A stretch of DNA of 64,000 bases from Anaerolineales bacterium (GTDB lineage: Bacteria > Chloroflexota > Anaerolineae > 4572-78 > J111): assembly GCA_015075185.1 (NCBI GenBank), contig JABTUW010000004.1:558001-622000 (forward strand), written 5' to 3'. Below the pieces are notes generated by a model. That model saw only the letters and a program-made list of their open reading frames with translations, had not been told where the DNA came from and ran no database searches. Below are positions 1-7,604 of this stretch, piece after piece. Position 1 is the first letter of the stretch, and each line of letters starts with the position of its first letter. A program made the position numbers and the translations under genes.

Positions 1-117
1 GGTGAGCTGCTTGTGCCTTTAACCGCACACTATATCATTAACCTGTTGCAGGTGGTGGTCGCCTCACGGCAGCGGGAGTGGCTGGAAAATTATGAACATG
101 AAATAGATTCTCATTGA
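1..117 (+). CDS. 3' end of an unidentified gene, possibly a CPBP-type membrane protease
   Basis: An open frame enters from the window edge and stops with TGA at 115-117. It gives 38 residues: a hydrophobic stretch with VPLTAHYIINLLQ, then a basic and acidic tail. An AH-x-x-x-N pattern in a hydrophobic helix resembles the last conserved motif of CPBP-family intramembrane metalloproteases. With so little sequence this is a suggestion only. Confidence 0.4.
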   Translation, partial: GELLVPLTAHYIINLLQVVVASRQREWLENYEHEIDSH

Positions 118-142
118 CAAATGAGGGGGGAAGTGATATTCT
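114..142 (+). promoter_or_regulatory. Sigma70-type promoter
   Basis: TTGACA (114-119) and TATTCT (137-142) are separated by 17 bases, 42 bases ahead of the next start codon. The -35 box overlaps the stop codon of the upstream gene, so the following gene probably has its own transcription start. Confidence 0.55.
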
Positions 143-183
143 TTTTAGGAACAACCTTGTTATGACAAGTCATGGAGGCAGGC

Positions 184-1419
184 ATGGCCGTTTCCTATCC
201 CGACGTCATCGGCGAATATGTAAATAATCCGGAACGATTTGAAACGGGTGGCCTTCAATACGCCGGTTACTTTGAACCGGCCACCATCGCCCCGGAGCAG
301 GTGGCTAATTTATTTCTATTTGTACAAAATACGCTAAATGTCCCTCTCACGGTCAATATTCAAGCCGGCTTGCCCCAAACGGGCGGGCTCTTTGGCGGGG
401 GAAAACCCATCCTTAAGGTTCTTGAGCCGATGTTCCAGCTCAAGTTAGCCGGCGCCGAGGCCGGTTTGCTGACACTGCCGGTCGCCACTACTGAACACGC
501 CAAAGAAGGTGAGCACCCCCTGACCCTTGAAATGAAGGTGACGGGCGAGGGTCGCGGGCAAACGATCCGCCCGCCTCACTCTCAGAGTAAATTGGATGAA
601 GGCCCCATTGATAGTCCGGTTGGCCTCAATCTGGTCAGCACCCTGGGCGCCACTTACACGGCTAAATCGGTTAAAAAAGCGACCTTTACGCTAAAGATTG
701 AAGGGGACCCCGAACCGCCAGAACGCGCGCCGAAAATGAAATATGCGTATCAAACTATCTGGGTTGAAGAGAATGCCGAATTTTTTACTCAGGCCATCCA
801 GGAACTCAATTTGCGCCAGGTCAAATTAAAAAATGAAATAACTGTCGAGGGTCTCTACGTCACTCTTTACGCTGAAAGCACCCTGCGTTTTGCCGACGCC
901 GGTCTGCCCCTGCGCATTGGCGAGGCGATTACCCTGGCCAAAATTTTGACTTATAGCTGCCAATATTTCCTGAGCAGCCCGGATCGTTACAATGGTTTGT
1001 TAGTGCCGATGTGGGAGCGGGCGTTTGCGGAAGGGCTGGATACGACCAACGCCCTGGACGTTATCCGTTCGGCGGGGTACGGCCACCTGTTGAAACTGGC
1101 CCTGGCCATGAGCTTCGGTCTGGTGGCTGAGGCAATGGGCCGCCAATTCTGGCCGCTGCACGAGCGTCAAGCTGTGACCGACTTTATTGCCACCAGTATT
1201 GAATCGGGCCAGGCCATAGACCCTGAATTTCTCTACCTGCCCCTGTTAATGGCCGGAGTCCACATCTCTTCTAAGATCAAAATGGAAGGCGAGAACGTGC
1301 AGCACAGCCTGGCCTTGATGAAAAAGGCGCGTGAAGCGCGGCGAGATTTATTTTTGGATGAAGATATGGCTCAGGCGAACCAAATTTTCAACCAGATTAT
1401 GAAGAAAGCACTGGCCTAG
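184..1419 (+). CDS. Conserved-looking protein of unknown function, 411 aa
   Basis: I do not recognise this protein. The ATG at 184 is preferred over the in-frame ATG at 172, because GGAGG (174-178) lies five bases ahead of it. There is no signal peptide and no clear membrane segment. The N-terminal half (to about residue 195) alternates short hydrophobic strands with Pro/Gly turns and looks beta-rich. The C-terminal half is helical, with an amphipathic region near 245-320 and a charged end. No nucleotide-binding or catalytic motif is visible. It has its own promoter and is followed by a convergent YtxH-like gene, so the context gives no function. Confidence 0.75.
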   Translation: MAVSYPDVIGEYVNNPERFETGGLQYAGYFEPATIAPEQVANLFLFVQNTLNVPLTVNIQAGLPQTGGLFGGGKPILKVLEPMFQLKLAGAEAGLLTLPVATTEHAKEGEHPLTLEMKVTGEGRGQTIRPPHSQSKLDEGPIDSPVGLNLVSTLGATYTAKSVKKATFTLKIEGDPEPPERAPKMKYAYQTIWVEENAEFFTQAIQELNLRQVKLKNEITVEGLYVTLYAESTLRFADAGLPLRIGEAITLAKILTYSCQYFLSSPDRYNGLLVPMWERAFAEGLDTTNALDVIRSAGYGHLLKLALAMSFGLVAEAMGRQFWPLHERQAVTDFIATSIESGQAIDPEFLYLPLLMAGVHISSKIKMEGENVQHSLALMKKAREARRDLFLDEDMAQANQIFNQIMKKALA

Positions 1420-1427
1420 CCCGACTA

Positions 1428-1634
1428 TCAATTGCCGGTGAGGCTGGCCAGGCGCGCTTCTAACTCGGCCCGCCGTGCAAGTGCGGCGGCGCGGCCTTCG
1501 TTCATGATACCATCCAACCGGCCGCGAATCCCTGCTTGGAGTTCATCGCCGCTCTGCGGTGTGATTAACAGAACTATCGCCGCACCGATAATCATTCCCC
1601 CAAAAAACCCGAGTACGAAATTGAAGACACGCAT
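1428..1634 (-). CDS. Small YtxH-like membrane protein
   Basis: About 68 residues. One N-terminal membrane helix (FVLGFFGGMIIGAAIVLL) is followed by TPQSGDELQ and a charged, Arg/Glu/Ala-rich helix. This is the usual plan of YtxH/gas-vesicle-GvpP-like proteins (short TM, then 'TPxSGxExR', then coiled coil). The start is uncertain: an AGGGAGG lies 15 bases ahead of the ATG at 1634 and directly abuts an in-frame TTG at 1649. Members are membrane-anchored; their cellular role is poorly defined. Confidence 0.7.
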   Translation of the reverse strand: MRVFNFVLGFFGGMIIGAAIVLLITPQSGDELQAGIRGRLDGIMNEGRAAALARRAELEARLASLTGN

Positions 1635-1741
1635 AATAAGATCGTGCAACCTCCCTGTACCGTTGAACTTGCTGCCCCATTATACCACGCTCTCGCTTTT
1701 CATAAAAATGCCTGCTGAGATGGGTGACGCTAGCTCTAAGC

Positions 1742-1770
1742 TTGTCCAAACCCGTCCCGTGCGGTAGAAT
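1742..1770 (+). promoter_or_regulatory. Candidate promoter for yqeB-yqeC/mocA
   Basis: TTGTCC (1742-1747) and TAGAAT (1765-1770) with 17-base spacing, about 80 bases ahead of the yqeB start. Confidence 0.45.
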
Positions 1771-1852
1771 TTAACCTAACTTATACAGTACAGGCGCCAG
1801 GGTTCTCTCAGATACTCCGTATCGAAAAGGGCTAACCCGGTGTACCCAACCC

Positions 1853-2695
1853 ATGAACCTTCAATCACCTTTCGAAGATACTCTCATCGTCATTAAAGGC
1901 GCCGGGGACCTGGCCAGCGGGGTCGCCTATCGCCTCAAACGTAGCGGTTTCCCGGTAATTATGACCGAACTGCCAGCCCCCTCGTTGGTTCGCCGGACAG
2001 TCAGCTACGGTGAGGCCGTTTACAGCGGCGAAACTTCCGTCGAGGGCATCGTCGCCCGCCGGGTGACCAGCCCGGCAGAGGCTCGTCAGTTGGCTGCTAG
2101 CCAAGTGATCCCCGTTTTGGTTGACCCGCAAGCGGCGGCGATACCCTTACTTAAACCCAAAGTGTTGGTGGATGCGATTATGGCCAAGGTCAACACCGGC
2201 ACTACCCTCCACGACGCGCCCCTGGTCATTGCCCTGGGGCCGGGCTTCACGGCCGGGCAGGATTGCCATGCCGTCATTGAAACAAATCGCGGGCATTGGC
2301 TGGGCCGGGTGATTTATCCGGGCGGCGGATTGCTCGGCAACGGCCAGGCCGAACCTAACAGCCACACCCCCGGCCAGATGAAAGGCGTCACCAGCGACCG
2401 CGTCCTGCGCGCTCCTGCCGCCGGACACATTACCCCGCATGCCCGTATCGGCGACCGTCTGGCTGCCGGGCAACTGATTGCCAGCGTTAACGGCCATGAA
2501 ATTCGCGCCGCCTTTGCCGGCGTGCTGCGCGGTTTGCTGCACGCCGACGTGCCGGTCACGCCTGGCTTTAAAATCGGCGACCTCGATCCGCGCGGCGAAG
2601 TGAGCCACTGCTTCACCATCAGCGACAAATCCCTGGCCATTGGTGGAGGGGTGCTGGAAGCGATTTTGGCGAGTGAAGTGGCGCGTGAAAAATGA
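1853..2695 (+). CDS. yqeB: YqeB-family selenium-dependent molybdenum hydroxylase accessory protein
   Basis: The protein has 280 aa. It opens with an NAD/FAD-like glycine motif (VIKGAGDLASGVAYRLKRSG, about residues 12-31), which is the hallmark of the YqeB/EF2563 family. The family is genetically linked to maturation of selenium-dependent molybdenum hydroxylases such as xanthine dehydrogenase. A central ALGPGFTAG motif and a C-terminal biotinyl-lipoyl-like half (about 185-270, APAAGHITP...GDRL) fit the family, as does the length. Its ATGA overlap with the next gene (2692-2695) indicates translational coupling. No molybdenum hydroxylase or selenium gene lies in this window, so the client enzyme must be encoded elsewhere. 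That role is inferred from family knowledge. Confidence 0.85.
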   Translation: MNLQSPFEDTLIVIKGAGDLASGVAYRLKRSGFPVIMTELPAPSLVRRTVSYGEAVYSGETSVEGIVARRVTSPAEARQLAASQVIPVLVDPQAAAIPLLKPKVLVDAIMAKVNTGTTLHDAPLVIALGPGFTAGQDCHAVIETNRGHWLGRVIYPGGGLLGNGQAEPNSHTPGQMKGVTSDRVLRAPAAGHITPHARIGDRLAAGQLIASVNGHEIRAAFAGVLRGLLHADVPVTPGFKIGDLDPRGEVSHCFTISDKSLAIGGGVLEAILASEVAREK

Positions 2696-4089
2696 ACCTT
2701 TCACACGTTTTGCGAATTACTGCCGGTGATGTCGTTGCCTTTGTGGGTGGAGGCGGCAAAACCACGGCGATGTTTCAACTGGCCAATGAGTTAGCCCCGC
2801 GCCTGCGAGTGCTGACCACCACCACCACCCGTATTTTTGCGGCGCAGATTAAGCGCTCCCCGGCTCATGTTACTTTCGATCCTGCCCAACAAAGCGCAGC
2901 CGATATTCTGCCTCTCCTGGATGATGCAATTGCCAGGCACGGCCAGGTCCTGCTCATCGGCCAGGCTGATCCTTCCAGTGGCAAAGCTTTTGGCCTGCCG
3001 CCGGAAATAATTGACGCCCTGGCCGCCAGCGGCCATTTCGATGTGATCCTCAACGAGGCCGACGGCTCGCGGATGCGGCCGCTCAAAGCCCCGGCGGCGC
3101 ATGAGCCGGTTATCCCCACCAGCACCACCCTGGTCGTTCCGGTCGTTGGGCTGGATGTGCTGGGCCAACCGCTCGGCGATGATACGGTTCACCGGGCTGG
3201 CCTGGTCAGCCAGTTGAGCGGTACGGCCCTGGGTCAACCTGTGACTACCGGCGCTGTTGCTGCCCTATTATGCCATCCTGAGGGCGGCCTTAAACACATT
3301 CCCGCCCAGGCACGAGTGGCTCCGCTGTTGAATAAGGTTGATTGGAAGGGTGGAAGGATGGAAGGGTGGAAGGATGGAAGGACTGGCCCTGAGATTCTGG
3401 AGGCGGCGCGAGAAATTGCCGGAAAATTGCTGGCCTGTGAGCGGGTCGACTCTGTGGTGGTTGGGGCGGTCCAGCAAGTGGTCTCGCCGGTAATCGAGGT
3501 CCACAGTCGGGTGGCAGCGGTCATCCTGGCCGCGGGCGGCTCAACGCGCTTTGGCTCGCCCAAGCAACTGGCCCGCTGGGGAGATAAAACATTTATCGAG
3601 CAGGTGGTTGACAGCGCGCTGGCCTCGCCGGCCAGCCCGGTCGTGGTCGTGCTGGGGGCCGAGGTGGAACAGTGCCGGGCACTGTTGAGGAGTCGCCCGG
3701 TAGAAATTGTGCTCAATCCGGCCTGGGTGGAAGGGCAAAGCACCTCGATGCAAGCCGGGTTAGCGGCCCTTCCGGCCAATATCGGCGGCACGCTCTTTTT
3801 GCTGGTGGACTTGCCCGGCGTCACTCCGGCTCTGCTCGACGAGCTTATCCAACGCCACCGCGCAACGCTCGCACCCCTGGTTTGGCCCGAATTTGAGGGC
3901 CAGCGCGGCAACCCGGTCCTCTTCGACCGCGCCCTCTTTCCCGAACTGAGGCAGATCAGCGGCGATACGGGCGGCAGGCCGCTGCTGTTGAAGTATAAAG
4001 ATCAGGCCGAGCGAGTGCCGGTAGCGGAGGCCGGGATTTTACAGGATTTTGACCGGCCGGAAGATTTGACGGCCTTTGGGTTGGGCTAA
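2692..4089 (+). CDS. YqeC-MocA fusion: putative Se/Mo-cofactor protein plus molybdopterin cytidylyltransferase-like domain
   Basis: The protein has 465 aa and two domains. Residues 1-265 match YqeC, with a P-loop GGGGKTT at 19-25 and NEADGSRMRPLKAP near 121-134. Residues 273-465 are a MobA-like nucleotidyltransferase with the signature LAAGGSTRFGSPKQ (about 279-292), close to MocA, which makes molybdopterin cytosine dinucleotide from CTP. A GxGGxxWxxG-like linker of Trp, Lys, Gly and Arg (about 218-231) is encoded by a tandem GGAAGG(G/A)T tract and looks like an in-frame insertion between the domains. The start overlaps yqeB by four bases. The 3' end overlaps the convergent decarboxylase by four bases, so no room is left for a terminator. 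Function is inferred from family; no target enzyme is nearby. Confidence 0.85.
   Translation: MNLSHVLRITAGDVVAFVGGGGKTTAMFQLANELAPRLRVLTTTTTRIFAAQIKRSPAHVTFDPAQQSAADILPLLDDAIARHGQVLLIGQADPSSGKAFGLPPEIIDALAASGHFDVILNEADGSRMRPLKAPAAHEPVIPTSTTLVVPVVGLDVLGQPLGDDTVHRAGLVSQLSGTALGQPVTTGAVAALLCHPEGGLKHIPAQARVAPLLNKVDWKGGRMEGWKDGRTGPEILEAAREIAGKLLACERVDSVVVGAVQQVVSPVIEVHSRVAAVILAAGGSTRFGSPKQLARWGDKTFIEQVVDSALASPASPVVVVLGAEVEQCRALLRSRPVEIVLNPAWVEGQSTSMQAGLAALPANIGGTLFLLVDLPGVTPALLDELIQRHRATLAPLVWPEFEGQRGNPVLFDRALFPELRQISGDTGGRPLLLKYKDQAERVPVAEAGILQDFDRPEDLTAFGLG
3344..3381. repeat. In-frame tandem word tract inside yqeC-mocA
   Basis: The words GGAAGGGT and GGAAGGAT alternate for 38 bases and encode a Trp/Lys/Gly/Arg linker between the two domains. 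The same TTGGAAGG-type word recurs at 47144-47177 inside another gene. Confidence 0.75.
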
Positions 4090-5435
4090 CGGTGTTTGCC
4101 GGCAATTCTGAGGATGGCGGCAAGGCTTTGCTCCACGTCGGCCTCCGTTGTGGCCCAGGAGGAGACGCTGATGCGCATAGCCGTCTGTCCCTGCCAGACC
4201 GTGCCGCCGCACCAGCACGTCCCATCTGCCTGCACCCCGGTAATGACCCGGCGCGTCGTCTCCGCGTCCCCAAAAGAAACCAAAACCTGGTTCAGTTCGA
4301 CCTCGTTAAGAACGTGGTATCCGGCTGCTCGCAGCCCCTCGGCGAAGCGGGCGGCGTAGCGGCAGTTCCGCTCGATGAGATCAGCCAAGCCCGACCGGCC
4401 TAACGAAGATAGGGCCGCCCAAATTTCGACACCTCGCGCCCGGCGGGACATTTCGGGGGTGTAGTGCATCGGCTCGCGCTGGTCGCTCTGGGCCAAGTAG
4501 GCTGCTGTGGCCGACATGGCGGCGCGAAGGTGTTCGGGCTGGCGGCAGAAGGCCACGCCGCTGTCATAAGGCACGTTGAGCCACTTGTGAGCGTCGGTGG
4601 CCCACGAGTCGGCTTGTCCCAGCCCCGCTGCGAGATGCGCTCGGTGAGGGGCTGCTGCTGCCCACAACCCAAATGCACCGTCTACGTGGACCCAGCCGCC
4701 GGCTTCGTGCGTGGCGGCGCAAATCTCCGCCGCCGGATCAAACGCGCCGGTGTTGACATTGCCGGCTTGAATGCAAACAATAGTGGCAGGGGACAGCGGA
4801 GGCAGAGCGTCGGCTCGCATCCGGCCTTGCCCGTCCACCGGCACGCGGCTGACTCGCTCGCGACCCAGGCCGAGCAGGCTCAAAGCTTTCAACAGGCTGA
4901 CATGGACCTCATCGCCGACGACAACGGTAAGGGGAGGAGCTGCAAATAACCCCTGCGCCTCCACGTCCCAGCCCTGCCGCTCTAACAGGGCGTGCCGCGC
5001 CGCCGCCAGGGCCGTAAAGTTAGCCATTGTCGCCCCGGTGACAAAGCCAGCCCCTGCTTCGAGTGGTAAGCCCAAAACCTCTAACAGCCATTTCAGAGCC
5101 ACTTCTTCCAGCTTGGCTGCGATTGGAGACATCACCGAGAGGGCGCTGTTTTGATCCCAGGCCCCGGCCAGCCAGTTGGCGGCCAGAGCTGCCGGTAAGG
5201 AACCGCCGGTGACAAAGCCAAAATACCGGCCTCCGGCCGAGGCCACCGCCGCCGGAGAGCCAATTTCATCCAACAGGGCCAGAACCTGCTCCGGCTTGGT
5301 AGGTTTCTCTGGCAGCGGTTCATCTAATTGGGAGAGGTGTTCAATCGCTTCGGCTGAAGGGGTGACACTCCGATCAGCCAGTGTTTCCAGATAACGGCCG
5401 GCGCGGGTAGCGGCAGCTTGCAGCAATTCCTTCAT
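4086..5435 (-). CDS. PLP-dependent decarboxylase, aromatic-L-amino-acid decarboxylase family
   Basis: The protein has 449 aa with group II decarboxylase hallmarks. HVDGAFG (about 250-256) contains the Asp that pairs with the pyridine nitrogen. DAHKWLNVPYD (about 282-292) has the Schiff-base lysine at about K284. FVTGATMANF near 131-140 contacts the phosphate. Its neighbours do not fix the substrate; aromatic amino acids or glutamate are possible for this family. The gene converges on yqeC-mocA with a four-base overlap of the ends, and no promoter was identified in the 210-base gap to panE. Confidence 0.85.
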   Translation of the reverse strand: MKELLQAAATRAGRYLETLADRSVTPSAEAIEHLSQLDEPLPEKPTKPEQVLALLDEIGSPAAVASAGGRYFGFVTGGSLPAALAANWLAGAWDQNSALSVMSPIAAKLEEVALKWLLEVLGLPLEAGAGFVTGATMANFTALAAARHALLERQGWDVEAQGLFAAPPLTVVVGDEVHVSLLKALSLLGLGRERVSRVPVDGQGRMRADALPPLSPATIVCIQAGNVNTGAFDPAAEICAATHEAGGWVHVDGAFGLWAAAAPHRAHLAAGLGQADSWATDAHKWLNVPYDSGVAFCRQPEHLRAAMSATAAYLAQSDQREPMHYTPEMSRRARGVEIWAALSSLGRSGLADLIERNCRYAARFAEGLRAAGYHVLNEVELNQVLVSFGDAETTRRVITGVQADGTCWCGGTVWQGQTAMRISVSSWATTEADVEQSLAAILRIAGKHR

Positions 5436-5589
5436 CTAAAGAACCCCCTTATCGTCAAAATATTCTGAATTCCTCCCACTGTAAACGAAATCATGCCGCC
5501 TGTCAACTTCCCCGTCATCTTGTTCCGAGGCTCAATTTAGAACAAGATTGTGGATGGTAGTTTTGGCAAAGCTAAGTCTGCCTGAGGAA

Positions 5590-5618
5590 TTGGCCTGAAA
5601 ACCAGGATTTGCTATACT
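5590..5618 (+). promoter_or_regulatory. Candidate promoter for panE
   Basis: TTGGCC (5590-5595) and TATACT (5613-5618), spacer 17, are followed by an AGGAG ribosome-binding site at 5638 and the ATG at 5649. Confidence 0.55.
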
Positions 5619-5648
5619 GCCACAAATTAATGAGAACAGGAGATTTGA

Positions 5649-6593
5649 ATGCGTATTGCCATCTTTGGAACCGGCGGTGTTGGCGGCTACTTCGGGGGGC
5701 GGCTGGCGGAGGCGGGGGAAGAGGTCATCTTCATTGCTCGGGGAGAGCATTTGCAGACGATCCAGACACAAGGGTTGCGGGTTGACAGCGTGCTGGGCGA
5801 TTTTATGGTGCAGCCAGCCCAAGCCACCGATGATCCAGCCCAGATAGGACCGGTGGATGTAGTGCTGGTCTGCGTTAAAGCCTGGCAGGTAGCTGAAGCC
5901 GCTCAAGCGATCCTGCCCCTGGTCGGCCCGGAGACGATGGTGGTGCCGCTGCAAAATGGCGTAGACGCGCCGGCAGAATTGGCGGCTGTGCTGGGAGTGG
6001 ACTCGGTGGTGGGCGGCTTATGCGGCCTCATCGCTTTTGTAGCCGGGCCGGGACATATTCGCCATACGGGCATCGAACCCTTTATTACCTTTGGCGAGTT
6101 AGATAATCGCCCCAGCGAGCGAATTGAGCGGCTGCGCCGGGCTTTTACTCACACTAAAGGAGTCCTGGTGGAGGTACCTGCCGATATTAAAGCGGCGATG
6201 TGGCGCAAATTTCTACTGATTGCCACCTGGAGCGGAGTGGGCGCAGTGACCCAGGCGCCCATCGGCGTGCTGCGCAGCGTGCCGGAAACACGAGAGATGC
6301 TGGAGCAGTCGCTTCAGGAAATTTACAACGTGGCCCTGGCTCATCAAATCGCGCTGCCGGCGGATGTGGTCAGCCAGACCCTGGCTTTTATAGATACCTT
6401 TCCCCCCCACGGCACCGCCTCAATGCAGCGCGACATTATGGCCGGCCGCCCTTCGGAATTGGCTTCGCAGAACGGGGCAGTGGTGCGTTTGGGCCGTAAG
6501 GTAGGTGTCGCCACGCCGTTACATAACTTTATCTATTACAGCTTGCTGCCGCTGGAGCTGCGGGCGCGGGGGGAAGTAGAGTTTGCTAATTGA
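5649..6593 (+). CDS. panE: 2-dehydropantoate 2-reductase
   Basis: The protein has 314 aa. The N-terminal Rossmann motif GTGGVGGYFGG (7-17) binds NADPH. The central segment has the PLQNGVD motif characteristic of ketopantoate reductases, and the C-terminal helical domain contains a conserved lysine region (DIKAAMWRKF). The enzyme reduces 2-dehydropantoate to pantoate for pantothenate/CoA synthesis. The gene stands alone with its own promoter. Members of this family are sometimes other 2-ketoacid reductases, so the pantothenate role is likely but not proven. Confidence 0.88.
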   Translation: MRIAIFGTGGVGGYFGGRLAEAGEEVIFIARGEHLQTIQTQGLRVDSVLGDFMVQPAQATDDPAQIGPVDVVLVCVKAWQVAEAAQAILPLVGPETMVVPLQNGVDAPAELAAVLGVDSVVGGLCGLIAFVAGPGHIRHTGIEPFITFGELDNRPSERIERLRRAFTHTKGVLVEVPADIKAAMWRKFLLIATWSGVGAVTQAPIGVLRSVPETREMLEQSLQEIYNVALAHQIALPADVVSQTLAFIDTFPPHGTASMQRDIMAGRPSELASQNGAVVRLGRKVGVATPLHNFIYYSLLPLELRARGEVEFAN

Positions 6594-6646
6594 CGGAGTC
6601 CAAAGGGCACTGTGAACTTAGGAAACCCGAGTTCGGAGTTTTCTTA

Positions 6647-6751
6647 ATCGCCCCCTTCGATACGCGCTCCACTTCGTTCCGCGCTACTCAGGATGCGATC
6701 ATGCGTCGAAAATCATCCTGAGTAGGGCGTTAGCCCGTATCGAAGGGTGAT
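6647..6751. repeat. Long imperfect palindrome (CCTTCGATAC / CTCAGGATG family)
   Basis: The left arm contains CCCCCTTCGATACG and CTACTCAGGATG. The right arm is its complement in reverse, CATCCTGAGTAG then GTATCGAAGGGTGAT. The element fills the gap between panE and the 3' end of the broken aapP, two converging genes, where it may fold as a bidirectional terminator. A degenerate relative lies at 11284-11351. Confidence 0.75.
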
Positions 6752-6788
6752 TTTCGGTAAAATGTCGAACTCATGTTAGGAAGCAAAA

Positions 6789-7534
6789 TTAGTGGTGCAG
6801 TATCTGGCTCAGGAACAGCTTGGTTCGCTCGTGTTCGGGGTTGGCAAAGAATTCGGTGGGGGACTTTTCTTCAACAATGTTGCCCTGGTCGAAAAAGATG
6901 ATCCGGTTGGCGACATTGCGGGCAAAGCCCATCTCGTGGGTGACAGCCATAATAGTCATACCCGACTCGGCCAACTCCTGCATCACATCCAGCACCTCTT
7001 TAATCATTTCCGGGTCCAGGGCCGAGGTCGGCTCGTCAAAAAGCATAATCTTGGGCTGCATGGCCAGGGCGCGGGCAATGGCGACCCGCTGCTGCTGCCC
7101 GCCGGAAAGCTGGCCGGGGTATTTGTGGGCCTGCTCGGGATCTTGACTCAGGCTAACTGCTGCATGGCAATTTCTTCGGCGCGCTCGCGCGACCACTTAC
7201 GCACATTAATCGGGGCCAGGGTTACGTTTTGCAGCACAGTCAAATGAGGGAAAAGGTTAAACTGCTGAAAACCATACCCACTTCCCGGCGGATTTCCTGG
7301 ATATTGCGAATATCGTTATTTAACTCGGTCCCATCCACAATGATTTGGCCCTTTTGATGCTCTTCCAGCCGGTTAATGGTCCAGATCCAGGTAGATTTCC
7401 GGAACCGGATGGCCCGATGATGACCACCACCTCCCCTCTTTGACCGTAGTGGTTACGCCGCGGAGGGCATAAAACTCGCCGTACCATTTATGGACATCGT
7501 TGCAAATGATGATGCCTGTATCTGATGAGGCCAT
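6789..7534 (-). pseudogene. aapP: Frameshifted amino-acid ABC transporter ATPase (AapP/GlnQ type)
   Basis: The ATG at 7534 follows TAGGAG by nine bases and begins a polar-amino-acid ABC ATPase (IICNDVHKWYGEFYALRGV). The reading then shifts four times. One G is missing near 7431-7437 (after KEG, before EVVVIIGPSGSG). One A is missing near 7396, in the Walker A lysine codon. One C is missing near 7266 (VFQQFNLFPHLTV). One C is missing near 7152. The last 115 codons are intact: LSGGQQQR signature, MLFDEPTSALDP Walker B and H-loop VTHEMG. With four bases restored the gene would be exactly 250 codons. Each loss shortens a run of the same base by one, which fits assembly or sequencing error as well as genuine decay. 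The longest surviving frame alone starts near 7196 and lacks Walker A. Confidence 0.85.
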
Positions 7535-7604
7535 TGATTTTTACTCCTAAAATGCAGTGAGATTAAACCATTGCCTGATTTACAATTAGCTGCCCAATCG
7601 TAAA

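Noticed and set aside
6789..7196. Short independent ATPase gene on the minus strand
   Set aside because: It lacks Walker A and its first residues come from the wrong frame; upstream DNA encodes the missing half in shifted frames.
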